Assembly (NCBI RefSeq): GCF_002236105.1
Contig: NZ_NIWU01000001.1
Location: 1,116,001-1,180,000 of the forward strand
Length of the DNA: 64,000 nucleotides
Direction of reading: 5' to 3'
From: Pseudomonas umsongensis
GTDB lineage: Bacteria > Pseudomonadota > Gammaproteobacteria > Pseudomonadales > Pseudomonadaceae
The translations under genes and the position numbers were made by a program. The notes beneath the pieces are model-generated. The model had not been told where the DNA came from. It saw only the letters and a program-made list of their open reading frames with translations, and did no database searches. Shown piece after piece: positions 7,946-17,047 of the stretch; within the stretch, counting starts at the first letter, position 1, and each line of letters begins with the position of its first letter.

Positions 7946-8587
7946 CTAGCAGGTACAACGGATCGTGGTGATCACCAGCGCTACCAACTGACAAACAGGT
8001 ACCCAGGCGACCTGGACGATCAGCAACAGGGTAAAGGACAGGAAGGCCCTGAGCAGAAAGGCATGGGTCATCTTGATGCAGGACAGCTTGCGATGGGTCC
8101 CGGTGTGGTTGTGCCTCACGGCAAGCAGCAGTTTCTCCACCAGCTCGGGCTTGGGATCGGTCTTGCACCACAGGCTCGCCAGGTCACTGGCGTCGACCCG
8201 GCTTGAGGTTGATACCTTGAGCGTTTCGAATGCCCATATACCTGCGCGAAACAGATACAAGGTGGCCACCAGGAAGATGCCCAACCAGACGATGCTGTAG
8301 CCGATGGTTGATTTGTCGCTCCAGATGCTCGCAAGCAAAGAGGCTAACACCGGTGCGAGCGCGGTGACGGCTGCCAGGTAGAGGCTGGCTTTGGCGTCTG
8401 CGGTTTTTCGTCGATCCGATTCGGCATCATCGAGGCGTCGCGCTTCTTCAAGCGCCGCATCGGTGTCAACGTCCCAGTTGGCCGCCCTGATACTCGTGTT
8501 GTCCTGCTGATGCCCGGTCTCTTGCTCCTTGAGCGCTTGCGTAGTGAGCGTTTGCAACCGGGGCCAGATCAACTCTGAAAGGTTCAT
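7946..8587 (-). CDS. Membrane protein resembling Pycsar-effector (PycTM)-type domains
   Basis: 213 aa. A charged, helical N-terminus (1-65) runs into TADAKASLYLAAVTALAPVL. Two close membrane helices lie at about 69-89 and 97-117, followed by a soluble stretch (120-180) and a last hydrophobic segment (181-208). The xADxKASxxLa entry to the first helix is reminiscent of SMODS-associated/Pycsar effector membrane domains, but this is pattern resemblance only. No nucleotide cyclase gene adjoins. The gene stands alone between the stress operon and the dehydratase gene. It could equally be a plain hypothetical membrane protein. Confidence 0.6.
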   Translation of the reverse strand: MNLSELIWPRLQTLTTQALKEQETGHQQDNTSIRAANWDVDTDAALEEARRLDDAESDRRKTADAKASLYLAAVTALAPVLASLLASIWSDKSTIGYSIVWLGIFLVATLYLFRAGIWAFETLKVSTSSRVDASDLASLWCKTDPKPELVEKLLLAVRHNHTGTHRKLSCIKMTHAFLLRAFLSFTLLLIVQVAWVPVCQLVALVITTIRCTC

Positions 8588-8725
8588 GGGCGGCCAATGC
8601 CTTGGAGTTCATCGACAATGGCGCGGGGATAGGCACGGCGGCTACCTTGTCCCGCCACGCCCGCTGCCCATTGGGTTGATTTCATGATAGTCGAGTGCGC
8701 CGTATCTGACGGAGGGGCAAACCCG

Positions 8726-9682
8726 TCAGCCGATCACGCGCGCATACACCGATCTGTCGACGTTGCCACCGGACAGGATCACCCCCACCCTTTTGCCCCT
8801 CATTGCGTCGCGCTCCTGGATGAGCGCTGCCAGGGCGGCGGCGCCTGCGCCTTCTGCGAGATTGTGGGTATCGGTGTAATACATGCACATGGCCTCGGCA
8901 ATCTGCGCCTCGTTGACCGACACGATCCGCGCTGCACCTGCCGCGTAGACGGCAAAGGCTTCGGCAATCGGCTTGCGCACGGCGAGGCCGTCGGCAAAGG
9001 TGTCGGCAGAGTCGGTTTCACATAGTGCACCCGTTTCAAAGGATAATTTCGCGGCTGCCGCCTCGGTGGACACCACGCCGACCACTTGGGTTTTCAGGCC
9101 CAGCGCATCGCGGGCGGCAATCACTGCGCAAATCCCCGAGCCACAACCAATCGGCACGTAGACGGTATCCAGGTCCGGCGCGGCCTTGAACAGTTCCAGC
9201 GCATAGGTGGCCACGCCTTTGACCAGCTCGGTGTGGAATGGCGGTACCAGGTAAAGGCCATGGACCTGTGCCAGGCGTGCGGCTTCCTCGCGGGCCTCAT
9301 CGAAATCGCGGCCATGTTCGACCACTTCGCCGCCAAATCCGCGCATGGCATTGTTCTTTTCCAGAGAGTTACCTTGCGGCACGACAATCAGCGAATTCAA
9401 CCCCTGCGCGCTGGCCGCCAGCGCCAGGCTTTGACCATGATTGCCGCGGGTGGCAGTGGCAATGCCTCGCACGCCCGGGTGCGTGCGCTTGAGCCAGTGC
9501 ATGAAGGTAATGCCGCCACGCACCTTGAATGCACCGGTCGGCGTGTGGTTTTCGTGCTTGACCCACACGGTGCAACCCAGGCGTTCAGCCAGCAAGGGCC
9601 AGGGGTACTGCGCGGTGGCAGGCATCACCTGGTAAACCAGGCGAGCAGCTTGTTCGATATCGTCGCGAGTCAGTGTGTGCAT
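8726..9682 (-). CDS. PLP-dependent threonine/hydroxyaspartate dehydratase-like enzyme
   Basis: 318 aa, a catalytic-domain-only type II fold PLP enzyme without the regulatory ACT domain of biosynthetic IlvA. HENHTPTGAFKVRGG contains the Schiff-base lysine. ATRGNHGQSLA is the asparagine loop, GCGSGICAV the phosphate loop, and SGGNVD the C-terminal serine motif. The start is ATG 9680-9682 with GGGAGCCTCCTC upstream. A frame beginning at 9718 is rejected. A divergent AraC gene 96 bp away probably controls it. Catabolic threonine/serine or hydroxyaspartate deamination is the likely role. The substrate is not certain. Confidence 0.85.
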   Translation of the reverse strand: MHTLTRDDIEQAARLVYQVMPATAQYPWPLLAERLGCTVWVKHENHTPTGAFKVRGGITFMHWLKRTHPGVRGIATATRGNHGQSLALAASAQGLNSLIVVPQGNSLEKNNAMRGFGGEVVEHGRDFDEAREEAARLAQVHGLYLVPPFHTELVKGVATYALELFKAAPDLDTVYVPIGCGSGICAVIAARDALGLKTQVVGVVSTEAAAAKLSFETGALCETDSADTFADGLAVRKPIAEAFAVYAAGAARIVSVNEAQIAEAMCMYYTDTHNLAEGAGAAALAALIQERDAMRGKRVGVILSGGNVDRSVYARVIG

Positions 9683-9778
9683 GAGGAGGCTCCCAGGGGT
9701 TTGGCCCAGTCTAGACACGCACGCCCTTGGCCGGCTTTCAGAAAACCGACCTGACTTTCGGCCCCCTTCTTAATTACT

Positions 9779-10588
9779 ATGGTGTGTATGAACCCTCTCA
9801 ACCGCCTGCAACCGCCATTCCCGCCTGAACCGGTGCGCCGTATCGAGGTGGGGCCATGGGCGATCGAACTGCTGCCCGGCAGCGCCTACGCGACCCGATA
9901 TGTCGCGAACCAGTCGGCGATTGGCTTTGCCTTCGACAGCCAGCGCGGCCTGCACGCCATCGGCAGCGATCGGGTACAACCCTTCATTGCCATGCCCAAC
10001 GGCCTGGCGTTCGTCCCCACCGGGTGTGACGTATTGTCTGAATCGCCAACGGGCGGTGAATACCTGCGGGTGATACGCACCGACGGGAGGGTATTGCCGG
10101 GGGATCGGGCCTTTAACAACCGCATGGATCCGCAGGCGACCGCCCTCGCCCTGCGAATGCGCGGTGCGCTGTTACAGGCTGGGGTGGCGGACGATTGGGA
10201 GGCCTGGGCACTCGCACTGGCTGAGCGCGCTACAATGAACGCAGGTTTGTCGACTCCGCTGCAAGGCTCACTAACGCCCAACCGCATGCGCTTGCTCGAT
10301 GAGTTCATCGATGCCGGCCTCGACGGCCCGCTGGGTGTGCAGGCAATGGCGCAATTGCTCGGGTTGTCCGAAGGTTATTTCATGCGTGCGTTCAAGCAGG
10401 CGACGGGGCAAAGCCCGCACAGTTACCTGATTGACCGGCGCCTTGCCAAGGCGCGTGCCCTGATGCGTGATTCGACCGCGAGGCTGGCGGACATCGCCCA
10501 CGCCTGCGGTTTCAACTCCCAGGCGCACATGACTACCACCTTCAGGCAGCGTCTTGGCGTGAGTCCCGCGCAGTTGCGTGGTTGCTAG
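9779..10588 (+). CDS. AraC-family transcriptional regulator
   Basis: 269 aa. The C-terminal third holds two helix-turn-helix motifs (GVQAMAQLLGLSEGYFMRAF and LADIAHACGFNSQAHMTTTF), ending in the family F-R-xxxGxSPxxxR signature. The N-terminal domain is cupin-like with no close match that I know. The gene is divergent from the dehydratase gene, so it probably activates that gene. A second in-frame ATG at 9788 could be the real start. The spacing to any ribosome site does not decide between them. Confidence 0.85.
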   Translation: MVCMNPLNRLQPPFPPEPVRRIEVGPWAIELLPGSAYATRYVANQSAIGFAFDSQRGLHAIGSDRVQPFIAMPNGLAFVPTGCDVLSESPTGGEYLRVIRTDGRVLPGDRAFNNRMDPQATALALRMRGALLQAGVADDWEAWALALAERATMNAGLSTPLQGSLTPNRMRLLDEFIDAGLDGPLGVQAMAQLLGLSEGYFMRAFKQATGQSPHSYLIDRRLAKARALMRDSTARLADIAHACGFNSQAHMTTTFRQRLGVSPAQLRGC

Positions 10589-10600
10589 TCCCGGATGGGG

Positions 10601-11296
10601 TTAAGCCAGCAGCTCAGTGATCCATCGGGCCTGCCGGGTGATGTCCTGCATCTTCTCCTCGGGCACGGCCTGCCGCGCCCGCGCGAAATGGCCCAGGGTC
10701 TTGTGCTTGACGCGCAGCATTCGCTGCCATTTGGCCAGGAACACGGGGCTGCGGGCCTGCATCTGCAATGGGCCGAAGTACAGTTCCTGGGCGCTATACA
10801 CCATCGGTCCGGCGCGCTCGGCGACGATGATTTCGTAATAAAAGCGATTTTCCCGCAGCACTTCCTCACAAAGGATGCGGTAGCCATTTTCCATCAGCCA
10901 TAGGCGAAGTGGCTGTTCGCCGCCGTTGGGCTGCAGGATCAGGCGTTCCTGGCCGCTCAGGCGCGCCTTGCCGCTGTCGAGGATGTCGCGGATGGTCTCG
11001 CCGCCCATGCCACAGAGGCTGATCGCCGTGATGTCGTCTTCCGGCTCGATTGCTGCCAGGCCATTGGCCAGGCGTACGCTGATCCGTGCGTGCTGGCCGC
11101 TCTCGCGCACGGTGCGTTCGGCCGAGCGAAATGGTGTCAACGCCACCTCACCGGCCACTGCCGCGCTGATCGCGCCACGGCGCATCAACGCCACTGGCAG
11201 GTAGCCGTGATCCGAGCCGATATCGGCCAGGCGCGCGCCGGCTGGCACATGCGCCGCCACGCGTTCCAGGCGCATGGACAATGTCTGTTCGTTCAA
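10601..11296 (-). CDS. trmK: tRNA (adenine(22)-N1)-methyltransferase-like protein
   Basis: 231 aa, full length for TrmK (formerly YqfN/DUF633). SAM motif I is LADIGSDHGYLPVAL (residues 23-37). CGMGGETIRDIL and LQPNGGEQPLRLWL are the family's catalytic-site signatures. The C-terminal part is a helical domain (KWQRMLRVKHKTLGHF). The enzyme methylates N1 of adenine 22 in tRNA in Gram-positive bacteria. The gammaproteobacterial members are assumed to do the same. It converges on the AraC gene with a 12-bp gap. Confidence 0.85.
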   Translation of the reverse strand: MNEQTLSMRLERVAAHVPAGARLADIGSDHGYLPVALMRRGAISAAVAGEVALTPFRSAERTVRESGQHARISVRLANGLAAIEPEDDITAISLCGMGGETIRDILDSGKARLSGQERLILQPNGGEQPLRLWLMENGYRILCEEVLRENRFYYEIIVAERAGPMVYSAQELYFGPLQMQARSPVFLAKWQRMLRVKHKTLGHFARARQAVPEEKMQDITRQARWITELLA

Positions 11297-11498
11297 TTAC
11301 TACCCCTTTTCACCCCGAACTTGCAGCACCTTTGGCCCGATCGGGGGGGCGATTCTGTCGAGTAACGCCGTGCATTTCAAATTTATGCGACAAGGGCGCC
11401 ATGACTGTTGATCGGCAACACCTTCACCAGCCCCCCAGGCCGACTAGACTGATCAGGCACACCACCGGTTGCCAGCCGCTTGAGCCAGGGGAAACGGG

Positions 11499-11798
11499 AT
11501 GACCGCAATAACAGTGCGCCAATGCTCGTCATGGGTCCTGCCCTCTTTTCTCGCCATCAACCTGGTGCTGACAGCGGGATGTGCGGGCAAGAACACCTCG
11601 GCTCGCAACTCGGCCTCAGGCACAGGCGCAAGCTGCTATGCCAAAGCCCTGCCCTCCGCTGGCGAAGGCGGCCTGGCCTTTGGCTCCACCTTGAGCATTG
11701 CGCGGCAGAAGTCGTTGAATAACTGCATACGTTATGCGGGTCGTTCGGGGGGTACACCCGGGACGTGCCAGGTGGTGTTGTCGGAGTGCAGGCATTGA
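11499..11798 (+). CDS. Small putative lipoprotein, 99 aa
   Basis: The start ATG follows CAGGGGAAACGGG, a strong purine-rich ribosome site. Residues 1-28 form a signal peptide ending in a lipobox (LVLTAGC), so the mature protein would begin at Cys28 and be lipid-anchored. The mature part is short, with several Cys (CYAK, NNCIRY, GTCQVVLSEC) that could form disulphides. I do not recognise the family. Confidence 0.65.
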   Translation: MTAITVRQCSSWVLPSFLAINLVLTAGCAGKNTSARNSASGTGASCYAKALPSAGEGGLAFGSTLSIARQKSLNNCIRYAGRSGGTPGTCQVVLSECRH

Positions 11799-11949
11799 TC
11801 TGGCGGTCGCTAGGTGAGTCAGGTTTCCCGCGTGATCGTTGACCTTCATCGCGAGCAAGCTCCACAGCTACAACAACTCTCTGTCGCCAATAGCCATGGA
11901 GCAGTTCAGCATGCTCGCGATGGACGCTGGGCACCTGACGGCCCGCGGT
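11799..11949. repeat. Degenerate REPIN remnant
   Basis: The stretch contains worn REP arms (CATCGCGAGCAAGCTCCACAG and, inverted, GCATGCTCGCGATGGACGC) around a short spacer, leading straight into a mosaic repeat copy. There is no gene. Confidence 0.5.
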
Positions 11950-12425
11950 GCTGTGATCGTTGCCACGCTCTGCGTGGGAATGCATCCTGTGACGCTCCGC
12001 GTCACCATTGCGCACGGCTCACGTCATGCACCGTCAGCGGAACGCGGAGCGTCCCTGGCGGCATTCCCACGCAGAGCATGGGAACGATCACAACGCGGAC
12101 AGATCTGCAATCAGGTCGGCTGTCAGGCCGCCTCGCTTTTGATTGTGATCTGGCTTTTGATTTTCTTGCCCCCTCGAGAGGCTTCGTTCCGGTTCTGCGC
12201 AGTGGGTAAACCGGCATGGATGCCGGTTTAGCCGCGCACGGCCATGGATGGCCGATCGCGGCGACCCACGGAGCAGGACCGGAGCGAGGGTACCCCGAGC
12301 CTTAGCGAGGGGCCGAACGCCAGGGGCAAGAGCCCTTGGTTACTTGGGGCTGTTCCAAGTGACTCGCTGTAAAAGCGAAACCCCAGGTGGCCGTTACCGC
12401 AGAAATGGATATGTACCCGGTCAAC
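11950..12425. repeat. Mosaic intergenic repeat, unit D (dispersed copy)
   Basis: A fourth, separate copy of the repeat tandemly present at 646-1810. It starts with an extra left hairpin (GATCGTTGCCACGCTCTGCGTGGG) and keeps the CCCACGCAGAGCATGGG block. The AAACCGGCATGGATGCCGGTTT hairpin and the GCCGCG...CGCGGC nested stem also remain, the latter with compensating base changes in the stem. The right part carries the GTAAAAGCGAAACC motif. The 12426-12573 remainder of the gap shows nothing recognisable. Confidence 0.8.
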
Positions 12426-12573
12426 AAAACCCAGGTCGGATGTCAGGCCGCCATCCCTGCGATGCGGCGACCCGACAAGCCAGCTCCCACAGGGGATCGC
12501 GCTCACCTGAAATCAGGCCCACGGCCACAAGGATGAAGCCGGCAAAAGCACGGCGGCGTTCAGTCAGTTTCAC

Positions 12574-14193
12574 TCAGGGTTGCCCGGTTTTCTGCGCCGG
12601 TGCCGCATACCATTTATCCCTGGGCACCCGCTTCTCATGCTCGGGATCGCCCAGATAGTGCGGCGACATGATCTGCACTTCGTACTCGTTGAACACATCC
12701 TGGATATTGGCGTGCAGCATGCTCAACAACACCGCGCGCGGGCGTGGCTGGCTGGGGATGGCCTGGGCTACGAGGCGATACTCGGGATAAAAATCCGACA
12801 GGGCTGTCTGGAATACCTGCGCTGGCGGTTCATCGAGCACGCCGGGGGTGCGCCTGGCGGCTTCCAGCAGCATGGCTTCGACCTGACGCCACGGCGTGTC
12901 GTAGCCAATGGTCACCACGGTGTCGACCACATAACCCGGGCCCTGCACGGTGCGCGAATAGTTCTTGGTGACGGTGGCGGTAATCATTGAGTTGGGCAGG
13001 GTCAGTACTTCCCCAAGGCCCGTGCGAATGCGCGTGGTAAATATGCCCAGCTCCGTCACCGTGCCTTCGTATTCGCCAATGCGCACGAACTCGCCGGGGC
13101 GTAAGGTGCGCGTGTAGGTCAGGATCAACCCGGACGCGGCCTGCCCGACCACGCTGGAGGCACCCAGGGAAATCATCAGGCCGATCAGCACCGATAAACC
13201 CTTGAAGGCTTCAGTGCCAGCGCCCGGCAGGTAGGGATAGGCCATGGCCAGGGCGAACAGCCAGATGGCCAGCGACGTCAGGCGCTGGGTCGGTTGCAAG
13301 GTTTCCTGGTTCAACCAGCTGAAGGTGCCGGGGGTGGCCATGCGCCGCAGGATCCGACGGGCGAAGACCGTGGTGCCGCGGGCAATGAAAAAGATCGCCA
13401 AGGCCACGCCCAGTCCGGGTATCGCGCCGACGATGCCCTGGAATAGATAACCGGCGACTTCCAACAGGTAGTTGTTGAGGCTTTCGCCCCAAGGCCGGGT
13501 GTAGGGAAAGCGGGACAGGACAAAACCCAGCCATTCGTAGGTCAGCAGCAAGACGACCAGCCAGCGCACTATCCCCAGCAGGCGGCTGACCAGCGGATAC
13601 AGGTAGTTGGCATCGATCACCTGCACCCGTCCGACTTTCAACGCCTGGGTGTGCCGGTGCATCAGGTCCGGCAGTTTTTTCAGCAAGCGACGGCGCAGGT
13701 ACGCCATGCCCCAGAGCAACACAACATAGATACCGGTAGCCAGCGCTGCACCCGCCAACGATCTGAGAATCAAGTGCAGGCTACGGGCTTCCTGGGTTTC
13801 GGCCACCACTTGGCGCAGTTTGCCAGCAGCACTTTCAGCCGCCTGCCTGACTGATTCGAACTCGGTGGTATCGACATCCTTGGGGGAAACGATAAACGCG
13901 CGCTTGGCGCCCAGCAGCACCAGGTAACTACCCTGGATGCCATCAAGGGTGACACTCAGGTCGTCCGCATCATCCAGTGCTTCGTTGATCGCTGTCTTGG
14001 CCCGTTTGACCCGGATCTGCGGCGCTTCACCGAGTAATGCACCACGAAACACAATGATGCTGCGATTGGCGATTTTCAGTTCCGCAGGCGCCGGTTGCGC
14101 CTCCAGCGGTGGGGGAGCGTCCTCGGCTCGCAGCAATATCGACCAGCACATCGCGACAATGACGATCAATGGGGCGAGCAACCAGCTGCGCAT
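12574..14193 (-). CDS. MscS-family mechanosensitive ion channel
   Basis: 539 aa. A cleavable signal peptide (about 1-24) precedes a periplasmic domain of about 110 residues. Several membrane helices follow from about residue 125. The pore helix and beta domain come next: LIGLMISLGASSVVGQAASG, then RPGEFVRIGEYEGTVTELG and LPNSMITATVTKNYSR, all typical of MscS. The C-terminal cytoplasmic alpha/beta domain ends in PRDKWYA. The size exceeds MscS and is close to the mid-size YnaI/YbdG group. It should open under membrane tension to release solutes. The gene is monocistronic. Confidence 0.9.
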   Translation of the reverse strand: MRSWLLAPLIVIVAMCWSILLRAEDAPPPLEAQPAPAELKIANRSIIVFRGALLGEAPQIRVKRAKTAINEALDDADDLSVTLDGIQGSYLVLLGAKRAFIVSPKDVDTTEFESVRQAAESAAGKLRQVVAETQEARSLHLILRSLAGAALATGIYVVLLWGMAYLRRRLLKKLPDLMHRHTQALKVGRVQVIDANYLYPLVSRLLGIVRWLVVLLLTYEWLGFVLSRFPYTRPWGESLNNYLLEVAGYLFQGIVGAIPGLGVALAIFFIARGTTVFARRILRRMATPGTFSWLNQETLQPTQRLTSLAIWLFALAMAYPYLPGAGTEAFKGLSVLIGLMISLGASSVVGQAASGLILTYTRTLRPGEFVRIGEYEGTVTELGIFTTRIRTGLGEVLTLPNSMITATVTKNYSRTVQGPGYVVDTVVTIGYDTPWRQVEAMLLEAARRTPGVLDEPPAQVFQTALSDFYPEYRLVAQAIPSQPRPRAVLLSMLHANIQDVFNEYEVQIMSPHYLGDPEHEKRVPRDKWYAAPAQKTGQP

Positions 14194-14327
14194 GCATCCG
14201 TTCCTTACGTCACTGGGTTCTGGACAGGGTACGTATCGCAGCGTAGTCCAGCGACGGACGGTTGTCAGATATCGTCAACCGGCGTTCAACATGCACACCG
14301 GTGATCGGCCACTGCCGCCGTTGCGCC

Positions 14328-15344
14328 TCAGTTGGGATCCAGCAACCCACCGCTCCAGTGCCGCGAAAGGCGACTGCCAGTGAACTTCGCCACCCCCATG
14401 CCCCGGGCGATCAAACGATCGCGATAGCGTGTGACCAGGCGCCCGGTCTGCTCGGCATACAGCACCACTTCGGAGGACGGGTCACCTGGGCGGCGCAGGA
14501 TTCGTGCAAAGCGCTGCCCCTGCTCGACCTGATCGCCCAGTTCCTTCTCGAAGATCAGCACCCCGGGCTGCGGCGCGACAATGGTCTCCATGTGGCCCAT
14601 CTCCACGGCCTCGACGGCCCAGTCGGCGGGCGCCAGCGCATCGTCGATGATGCCTTGGCCACAAAGCCAGGCGTAAAGCCCCTGTGCATCCTGCTCGGCA
14701 AAACGGTCGCTGACGTCACCCTGCCCTCGCAGCTCCAGGGTCGCGGCCAGGCGCTGCCCAGTCGTGCCGTCGCGCAGCCATGGCGCAATAATCGTTTCCT
14801 CGAACGAACCGTCGCCGCCGTCATCCCAGATGATCGCCAGGTCCATCCGCAGCGCCGCCGCCAGTTCACGGCCACGGGGCCAGAAACTGCGGTGCACATA
14901 CAGGTAGGGCAGCGCTTCGTCGTCGGTGTGCAGGTCCAGCATCACATCCGCCGGTGCCGCCAGTTGCACCAGTTTCTGTTGCCACTCCTGGACATTGGTC
15001 GAAGGCCGCGGCATCGCGGCCGACCGATCGAAGCCACGGTTGAAGTTCTGTCCGCTGGCATCGTGAAAACGTCCCAGGATCCGCCCCTGGCGAAACTGAC
15101 CGATACCCAGCGGGTTGGCCTGTGGTACCACGGTCACGCTGCCGTTGAGGCGGCCTTGGGACTCGGCCACCTCAAGGCGTTGCATCAACAGGTGCAGCAC
15201 CAGCATGCCGGCGATTTCATCGGCATGTACCCCGGCCTGCAAGTGCACCTTGGGCCCACCGCGGCCGCCCTCGAAACGCCAGGCACCGACCTGTACCGGC
15301 TCACCATTGTTGTTGCGAACCTCGAATGAAACATCCTGCGCCAT
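14328..15344 (-). CDS. Succinylglutamate desuccinylase/aspartoacylase-family deacylase
   Basis: 338 aa, M14-like zinc deacylase. AGVHADE (His40, Glu43) and LDLHTDDE supply the three zinc ligands, and ATLELRGQGDV carries the likely catalytic glutamate. The C-terminal domain has the barrel fold typical of the DoeB/EutE-AstE group. A strong ribosome site (CAGGAGGACTGGCTT) precedes the ATG. It ends a minus-strand run with a DMT exporter (15-bp gap) and a polar amino-acid ABC transporter, so its substrate is probably an N-acyl amino acid taken up by that transporter. The exact substrate is not shown. Confidence 0.8.
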   Translation of the reverse strand: MAQDVSFEVRNNNGEPVQVGAWRFEGGRGGPKVHLQAGVHADEIAGMLVLHLLMQRLEVAESQGRLNGSVTVVPQANPLGIGQFRQGRILGRFHDASGQNFNRGFDRSAAMPRPSTNVQEWQQKLVQLAAPADVMLDLHTDDEALPYLYVHRSFWPRGRELAAALRMDLAIIWDDGGDGSFEETIIAPWLRDGTTGQRLAATLELRGQGDVSDRFAEQDAQGLYAWLCGQGIIDDALAPADWAVEAVEMGHMETIVAPQPGVLIFEKELGDQVEQGQRFARILRRPGDPSSEVVLYAEQTGRLVTRYRDRLIARGMGVAKFTGSRLSRHWSGGLLDPN

Positions 15345-15359
15345 AAGCCAGTCCTCCTG

Positions 15360-16334
15360 TCATTGATCCACGACACTCGCTCGGCCGCCATCGGGCTTGC
15401 CCTCGGCCGCTTCGGGATAGAGAGGCTGCGACACCGAGCATTCGGCACCGACGACCTCCTGCGACGGGTGCCGGCCGAAAATCATCGCCAGGGTGCCGCT
15501 GACCGCAATCAACCCGGCGCCGATCATCAGCGACACATCCATCAGCGTGCCCCAGATCAGGCTCGACAGCAGGAACGCCCAGATCAGCCCGGTGTACTCG
15601 AACGGCGCCAGCACGGTCGCGGTGGCACGCTGGAAACTGGCGAACAGTAGGAACTGGCCGATGCCGCCCATCAGTCCCGCACCGAGCATGCCCAGCCAGG
15701 CGGGAACCGGTGCCGGGGTGTGGGTCCAAGGCAACGCCAGTGCCATGCAGATGACGAACACCACGTTGGTAATCAACATCTGCTCGAGCACCGAGGTCTG
15801 CTCATCCACCTGGCGCAACTGGATGTAGGTGAACGCCCAGCACATCGCCGCCAACAGGGTCAGGACAATCGGCAGCGGATCGCCCATGTCACTGGGGCGA
15901 CAAGCAATCACCACGCCGATGAACCCGATGATCAGGGTGAACCACTGCCAACCGTTGACGCGCTCCTTGAGAATCGCCGTCGCTAGCACCGTGACCATGA
16001 TCGGTGCCGAGAAATACAGGGTGGTCATCTCCGCCAGCGTCAGGTCGCGGGCCGCCGTGTAATACAGCAGCCAGGCAGCGATCGACAGCAAGCCGCGCAC
16101 CACCAGCAGCCGCCGGCTGGACGAACGCCAGGCACGCCGAACCAGTTGCAAACGGCCGAGCAGCAAACAGGCGAGCACCACCACCAGGGCGCGCCAGAAC
16201 AGGATGGTGAACACCGAATAATCAGCCACCAGCCACTTGATACCGGCATCCTGCAAGGACAGGAACGCGTAGCCCAATGTGCACAGGCCGATGCCTTGCA
16301 AGGAGCGGTCAACCAACGGCGTACTCTTCATCAT
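15360..16334 (-). CDS. EamA/DMT-superfamily transporter
   Basis: 324 aa with about ten hydrophobic helices in two EamA repeats (LQGIGLCTLGYAFLSLQDAGIKWL at the start; MCWAFTYIQLRQ and YTGLIWAFLLSSLIWG in the second half). The start ATG at 16332-16334 overlaps the TGA of the upstream permease (ATGA), which shows translational coupling. Members are proton- or metabolite-driven exporters of amino acids and small metabolites. It probably exports a product or overflow of the pathway in this operon. The C-terminus has a soluble tail. Confidence 0.85.
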   Translation of the reverse strand: MMKSTPLVDRSLQGIGLCTLGYAFLSLQDAGIKWLVADYSVFTILFWRALVVVLACLLLGRLQLVRRAWRSSSRRLLVVRGLLSIAAWLLYYTAARDLTLAEMTTLYFSAPIMVTVLATAILKERVNGWQWFTLIIGFIGVVIACRPSDMGDPLPIVLTLLAAMCWAFTYIQLRQVDEQTSVLEQMLITNVVFVICMALALPWTHTPAPVPAWLGMLGAGLMGGIGQFLLFASFQRATATVLAPFEYTGLIWAFLLSSLIWGTLMDVSLMIGAGLIAVSGTLAMIFGRHPSQEVVGAECSVSQPLYPEAAEGKPDGGRASVVDQ

Positions 16335-17029
16335 GCGGACCTGCGAACCGGGGTGCCACGACGCTCGGCGAAGGCGAAAAGCGCCTCGATCATGAACGTC
16401 AGGCACACGTAGACACCGGCCACCAGCAGCAACGGCTCATACACCTGCAGGGTTTGCGCGCGCACCACGTTGGCCGCGCCCAACAGATCGATCACGGCGA
16501 TGGTCGAGGCCAGGGCCGTGGATTTGAGCAGCATCACGGTTTCCCCAGCCAACGTCGGCAACAGCAAGCGCAGCGCCCGGGGCAAGCGCACCCGCAACAG
16601 GGCCTGGCGCGGGGTCATGCCGAACGCCGAAGCTGCTTCCATTTCGCCTTTGGGCACCGCCAGCAAGCCACCGCGGATCACTTCGCCGACATAGGCCCCC
16701 ACCGACACCACCAGGGCGAACACGATGTACCAGTAACCATCACGCAAGTATGGCCAGAGGAAACTGCCGCGAATCAATGGAAACTGCGCAAACAGACTGC
16801 CCAGGCCGTAGTAGAAAATGTAGATCTGGATCAGCAAGGGGGTGCCGCGGGTCACGCTAGTATAAAACAGGCTGAGCTTGGCGATGACTTTGTTCCTGGA
16901 GATCCTGGCCAGCGCTACCAGCACCGCCAGGAAAAAACCGAACACGCTGGCAATCAACAGGATCAAAAGGGTCGTTTGCAGCCCGCGGGCCAACAGCGAT
17001 GCGTATTCAACTATCCACGTTGGAATCAT
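16331..17029 (-). CDS. Polar amino acid ABC transporter permease (HisM-like)
   Basis: 232 aa with five to six membrane helices. The cytoplasmic EAA loop GEMEAASAFGMTPRQALLRVRLPRAL contacts the ATPase. The N-terminal GLQTTLLILLIASVFGF is typical of the HisM/ArtM/GlnP group. It pairs with the HisQ-like permease 18 bp upstream. The two permeases form the membrane channel of a binding-protein-dependent importer whose SBP and ATPase lie just upstream in the same run. Confidence 0.9.
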   Translation of the reverse strand: MIPTWIVEYASLLARGLQTTLLILLIASVFGFFLAVLVALARISRNKVIAKLSLFYTSVTRGTPLLIQIYIFYYGLGSLFAQFPLIRGSFLWPYLRDGYWYIVFALVVSVGAYVGEVIRGGLLAVPKGEMEAASAFGMTPRQALLRVRLPRALRLLLPTLAGETVMLLKSTALASTIAVIDLLGAANVVRAQTLQVYEPLLLVAGVYVCLTFMIEALFAFAERRGTPVRRSA

Positions 17030-17047
17030 TTCATTCTCTCTGCCGGT

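Noticed and set aside
8726..9682. Hydroxyectoine dehydratase (EutB) role for the threonine-dehydratase-like gene
   Set aside because: No ectoine hydrolase or other eut genes are next to it, and it has its own AraC regulator. A catabolic threonine/serine-type dehydratase is the simpler reading.
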